64,000 nucleotides of DNA, taken from JAHDDY01 sp964549375 (lineage in GTDB: Bacteria; Pseudomonadota; Alphaproteobacteria; Rhodobacterales; Rhodobacteraceae). Made by a program: the position numbers and the translations under genes. Shown in pieces: positions 62,158 to 64,000 of this stretch. The stretch is from positions 34,066-98,065 of the forward strand of contig CAZJWF010000001.1 in NCBI GenBank assembly GCA_964549375.1. The letters are read 5' to 3'. A model generated the notes under the pieces. That model searched no databases, was not told the origin of the DNA, and saw only the letters and a list, made by a program, of their open reading frames with translations. Numbering within the stretch: the stretch's first letter is position 1; every line of letters starts with the position of its first letter.

Positions 62158-63036
62158 ATGCCGAGCCTCAAGGACCTAAAAAACCGGATCGAGTCGGTCA
62201 AATCGACCCGCAAGATCACCAAGGCCATGCAGATGGTTGCCGCCGCGAAACTGCGCCGCGCGCAAGAATCTGCCGAGGCCGCCCGTCCTTATGCTGAACG
62301 GATGACCGGTGTTCTTTCGAACATCGCCGTCAGCGCCAAGGACCGCGAAGACGCCCCTGCCCTGCTCAAGGGCACGGGAGCTGCAGAAAAACACCTGTTG
62401 GTCGTTTGCACGTCAGAGCGCGGGCTTTGCGGTGGGTTTAACTCCTCCATCGTCAAGCTAGCAAAGGAACGCATCGCGACGCTTCAAGCCGATGGCAAGA
62501 ACGTCTCGATCCTTTGCGTCGGCAAAAAAGGCCGCGAGCAGCTCAAACGCGAGTTTGACAGCCAGTTGATCGAGCCGATCATCTTTGAAGGCATCAAACA
62601 GATCAGCTATGGCGAAGCAGAGCATGTCGCTGACCGCGTATTGTCCTCGTTTGAAGCGGGCGACTATGACGTCGTGACGCTGTTCTATTCCGAGTTCCAA
62701 TCGGTCATCTCTCAGATTCCGCAAGCGTTGCAACTGATCCCGGCCTCGATCCCGGATACGGGCGAAGAAGCCGCCGCTGCGACCAGCTACGAATACGAGC
62801 CAGATGAAAGCGTTCTTCTCGACGAATTGCTGCCGAAGAACGTCACGACCCAAATTTTCCGGGCTTTGCTCGAAAATGCTGCTTCCGAGCAAGGAGCGCG
62901 GATGTCCGCGATGGACAACGCAACCCGCAATGCTGGGGAAATGGTCGACAAGCTGTCTATTCAGTACAACCGTTCACGTCAGGCCGCGATTACCAGCGAA
63001 CTGATCGAAATTATCTCGGGCGCCGAAGCCCTCTAA
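62158..63036 (+). CDS. atpG: F1 ATP synthase gamma subunit
   Basis: The rotating central shaft. The 292-residue product starts MPSLKDLKNRIESVKSTRKITKAMQMVAAAKLRRAQ. It contains CTSERGLCGGFNSSIVKLA near residue 80 and ends AMDNATRNAGEMVDKLSIQYNRSRQAAITSELIEIISGAEAL, the family C-terminus. A GGAG lies 9 bases before the ATG. A small hairpin CCCGT-CTT-ACGGG (63043-63055) separates it from atpD. Confidence 0.96.
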   Translation: MPSLKDLKNRIESVKSTRKITKAMQMVAAAKLRRAQESAEAARPYAERMTGVLSNIAVSAKDREDAPALLKGTGAAEKHLLVVCTSERGLCGGFNSSIVKLAKERIATLQADGKNVSILCVGKKGREQLKREFDSQLIEPIIFEGIKQISYGEAEHVADRVLSSFEAGDYDVVTLFYSEFQSVISQIPQALQLIPASIPDTGEEAAAATSYEYEPDESVLLDELLPKNVTTQIFRALLENAASEQGARMSAMDNATRNAGEMVDKLSIQYNRSRQAAITSELIEIISGAEAL

Positions 63037-63084
63037 CCAACGCCCGTCTTACGGGACGGCGCCGCAAAAACCGAGGAATACACC

Positions 63085-64000
63085 ATGAGCGACGCAAGCG
63101 TCGGGAAAGTCAGTCAGGTCATCGGGGCCGTTGTCGACGTATCGTTCGACGGCGCGCTGCCAGCGATCTTGAACGCACTCGAAACGGACAACAACGGCAA
63201 CCGCGTTGTTCTCGAAGTCGCGCAGCACTTGGGCGAAAACACCGTCCGCACCATCGCGATGGAAGCGACCGAAGGTCTGGTTCGCGGTCAAACCGTCACC
63301 GATCTGGGCGAACCGATCTCGGTTCCCGTTGGCGAGGCCACGCTGGGCCGCATCATGAACGTCACGGGCGACCCCATCGACGAGAAGGGTGAAATCAAGG
63401 CGAATAGCAAACTGCCAATTCACCGCGATGCGCCTGAATTCGTCGAACAATCAACCGAAGGCGAGATCCTCGTCACCGGCATTAAGGTTGTTGACCTGCT
63501 CGCACCTTACTCCAAGGGCGGTAAAATCGGCCTCTTCGGTGGTGCTGGCGTGGGCAAGACGGTTTTGATCATGGAGTTGATCAACAACGTCGCGAAAAAC
63601 CACGGTGGGTATTCGGTTTTCGCCGGTGTGGGTGAGCGGACCCGTGAAGGGAACGATCTCTACCACGAAATGATCGAATCCGGCGTTATCAAGCCCGATA
63701 ACCTGACCGAGTCGAAAGTGGCCCTCGTTTACGGCCAAATGAACGAGCCTCCAGGCGCACGTGCGCGTGTTGCTCTGACGGGTCTGACGGTGGCGGAAGA
63801 TTTCCGCGATGCGTCGGGTTCGGACGTTCTGTTCTTCGTCGATAACATCTTCCGCTTCTCGCAAGCGGGTTCGGAAGTGTCCGCACTTCTGGGCCGTATT
63901 CCTTCCGCTGTGGGCTATCAGCCGACGCTGGCCACCGATATGGGTGCCATGCAGGAGCGGATTACGACCACCAAGAACGGCTCGATCACGTCCGTGCAAG
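63085..64000 (+). CDS. atpD: F1 ATP synthase beta subunit (partial, runs off right edge)
   Basis: The catalytic subunit of F1. The ATG at 63085 follows GAGG at 8 bases. The 305 codons present cover the beta-barrel, Walker A GGAGVGKT near residue 155, GERTREGNDLYHEM and Walker B VLFFVDNIFRFSQAGSEVSALLGRIPSAVGYQPTL near 250-285. The C-terminal third and atpC lie beyond the window. Confidence 0.97.
   Translation, partial: MSDASVGKVSQVIGAVVDVSFDGALPAILNALETDNNGNRVVLEVAQHLGENTVRTIAMEATEGLVRGQTVTDLGEPISVPVGEATLGRIMNVTGDPIDEKGEIKANSKLPIHRDAPEFVEQSTEGEILVTGIKVVDLLAPYSKGGKIGLFGGAGVGKTVLIMELINNVAKNHGGYSVFAGVGERTREGNDLYHEMIESGVIKPDNLTESKVALVYGQMNEPPGARARVALTGLTVAEDFRDASGSDVLFFVDNIFRFSQAGSEVSALLGRIPSAVGYQPTLATDMGAMQERITTTKNGSITSVQ

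Overview
The window is a 64 kb chromosomal stretch of an aerobic anoxygenic phototroph of the Rhodobacterales (Roseobacter/Rhodobacter type, Alphaproteobacteria). This rests on the gene order of the photosynthesis gene cluster (bchY-bchX-bchC-crtF-crtE // crtD-crtC // crtB-crtI // crtA-bchI-bchD-bchO), the paired TGT-N12-ACA PpsR/CrtJ operators, a CtrA-type motif, and neighbours typical of the order (SPOR protein, dac-tmk-holB-tatD, priA-fsa-DUF484-xerC, atpHAGD). A run of 100 N at 30192-30291 shows that it is a draft assembly.

Region 1 (1-14683) is one flank of the photosynthesis gene cluster. The minus-strand operon crtE-crtF and then bchC-bchX-bchY makes GGPP, the methoxy group of spheroidene and the chlorophyllide a reductase subunits; bchY runs off the left edge. 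crtD-crtC, crtI-crtB and crtA supply the rest of the spheroidene/spheroidenone pathway. bchI-bchD-bchO encode magnesium chelatase and its accessory protein. Genes overlap by ATGA junctions in most places. Two double PpsR operators with an 8 bp gap lie in front of bchC and between crtE and crtD, and a single one lies between crtI and crtA.

Region 2 (14684-28275) holds a class III aminotransferase, a YceI-cytochrome c fusion protein, a GNAT acetyltransferase, an SDR protein without its catalytic Tyr/Lys, exodeoxyribonuclease III, LolA, FtsK, a class I aminotransferase, a UbiH-type hydroxylase and a GAF/PAS histidine kinase.

Region 3 (28276-45071) starts with an 849 bp gene-free stretch, then a secreted Tyr/Gln-repeat SPOR protein interrupted by a probably spurious assembly gap. 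A tightly overlapping operon follows (dacA-like, tmk, holB, tatD, MBL hydrolase). After it come an orphan CpaC N-terminal-domain protein, a CAP-domain lipoprotein, galactonate catabolism (dgoA, dgoK), a PBP4-type carboxypeptidase, an MFS transporter, zapE, a rhodanese and leuD.

Region 4 (45072-59712) holds moaA, a DSD1-family enzyme, a small EF-hand membrane protein, an M48 protease, an RlmD-type 23S rRNA methyltransferase, three c-type cytochromes, a TPR protein and a GFA protein. Two degenerate copies of the 3' end of the methyltransferase gene mark the edges of the cytochrome and TPR modules, which suggests stepwise insertion next to that gene. xerC, DUF484, fsa, priA, a DUF1127 protein and an M20 amidohydrolase follow.

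Region 5 (59713-64000) is the F1 ATP synthase operon atpH-atpA-atpG-atpD, cut off within atpD.

The observations most worth following up are the three rlmD-tail copies around the cytochrome trio, the 55 bp duplicated flanks of the N gap, the ATT start of crtA, the 32-codon micro-ORF between bchX and bchY, the crtD/crtC overlap of up to 391 nt, the YceI-cytochrome fusion and the degenerate SDR. I did not see a clearly new multi-gene system.
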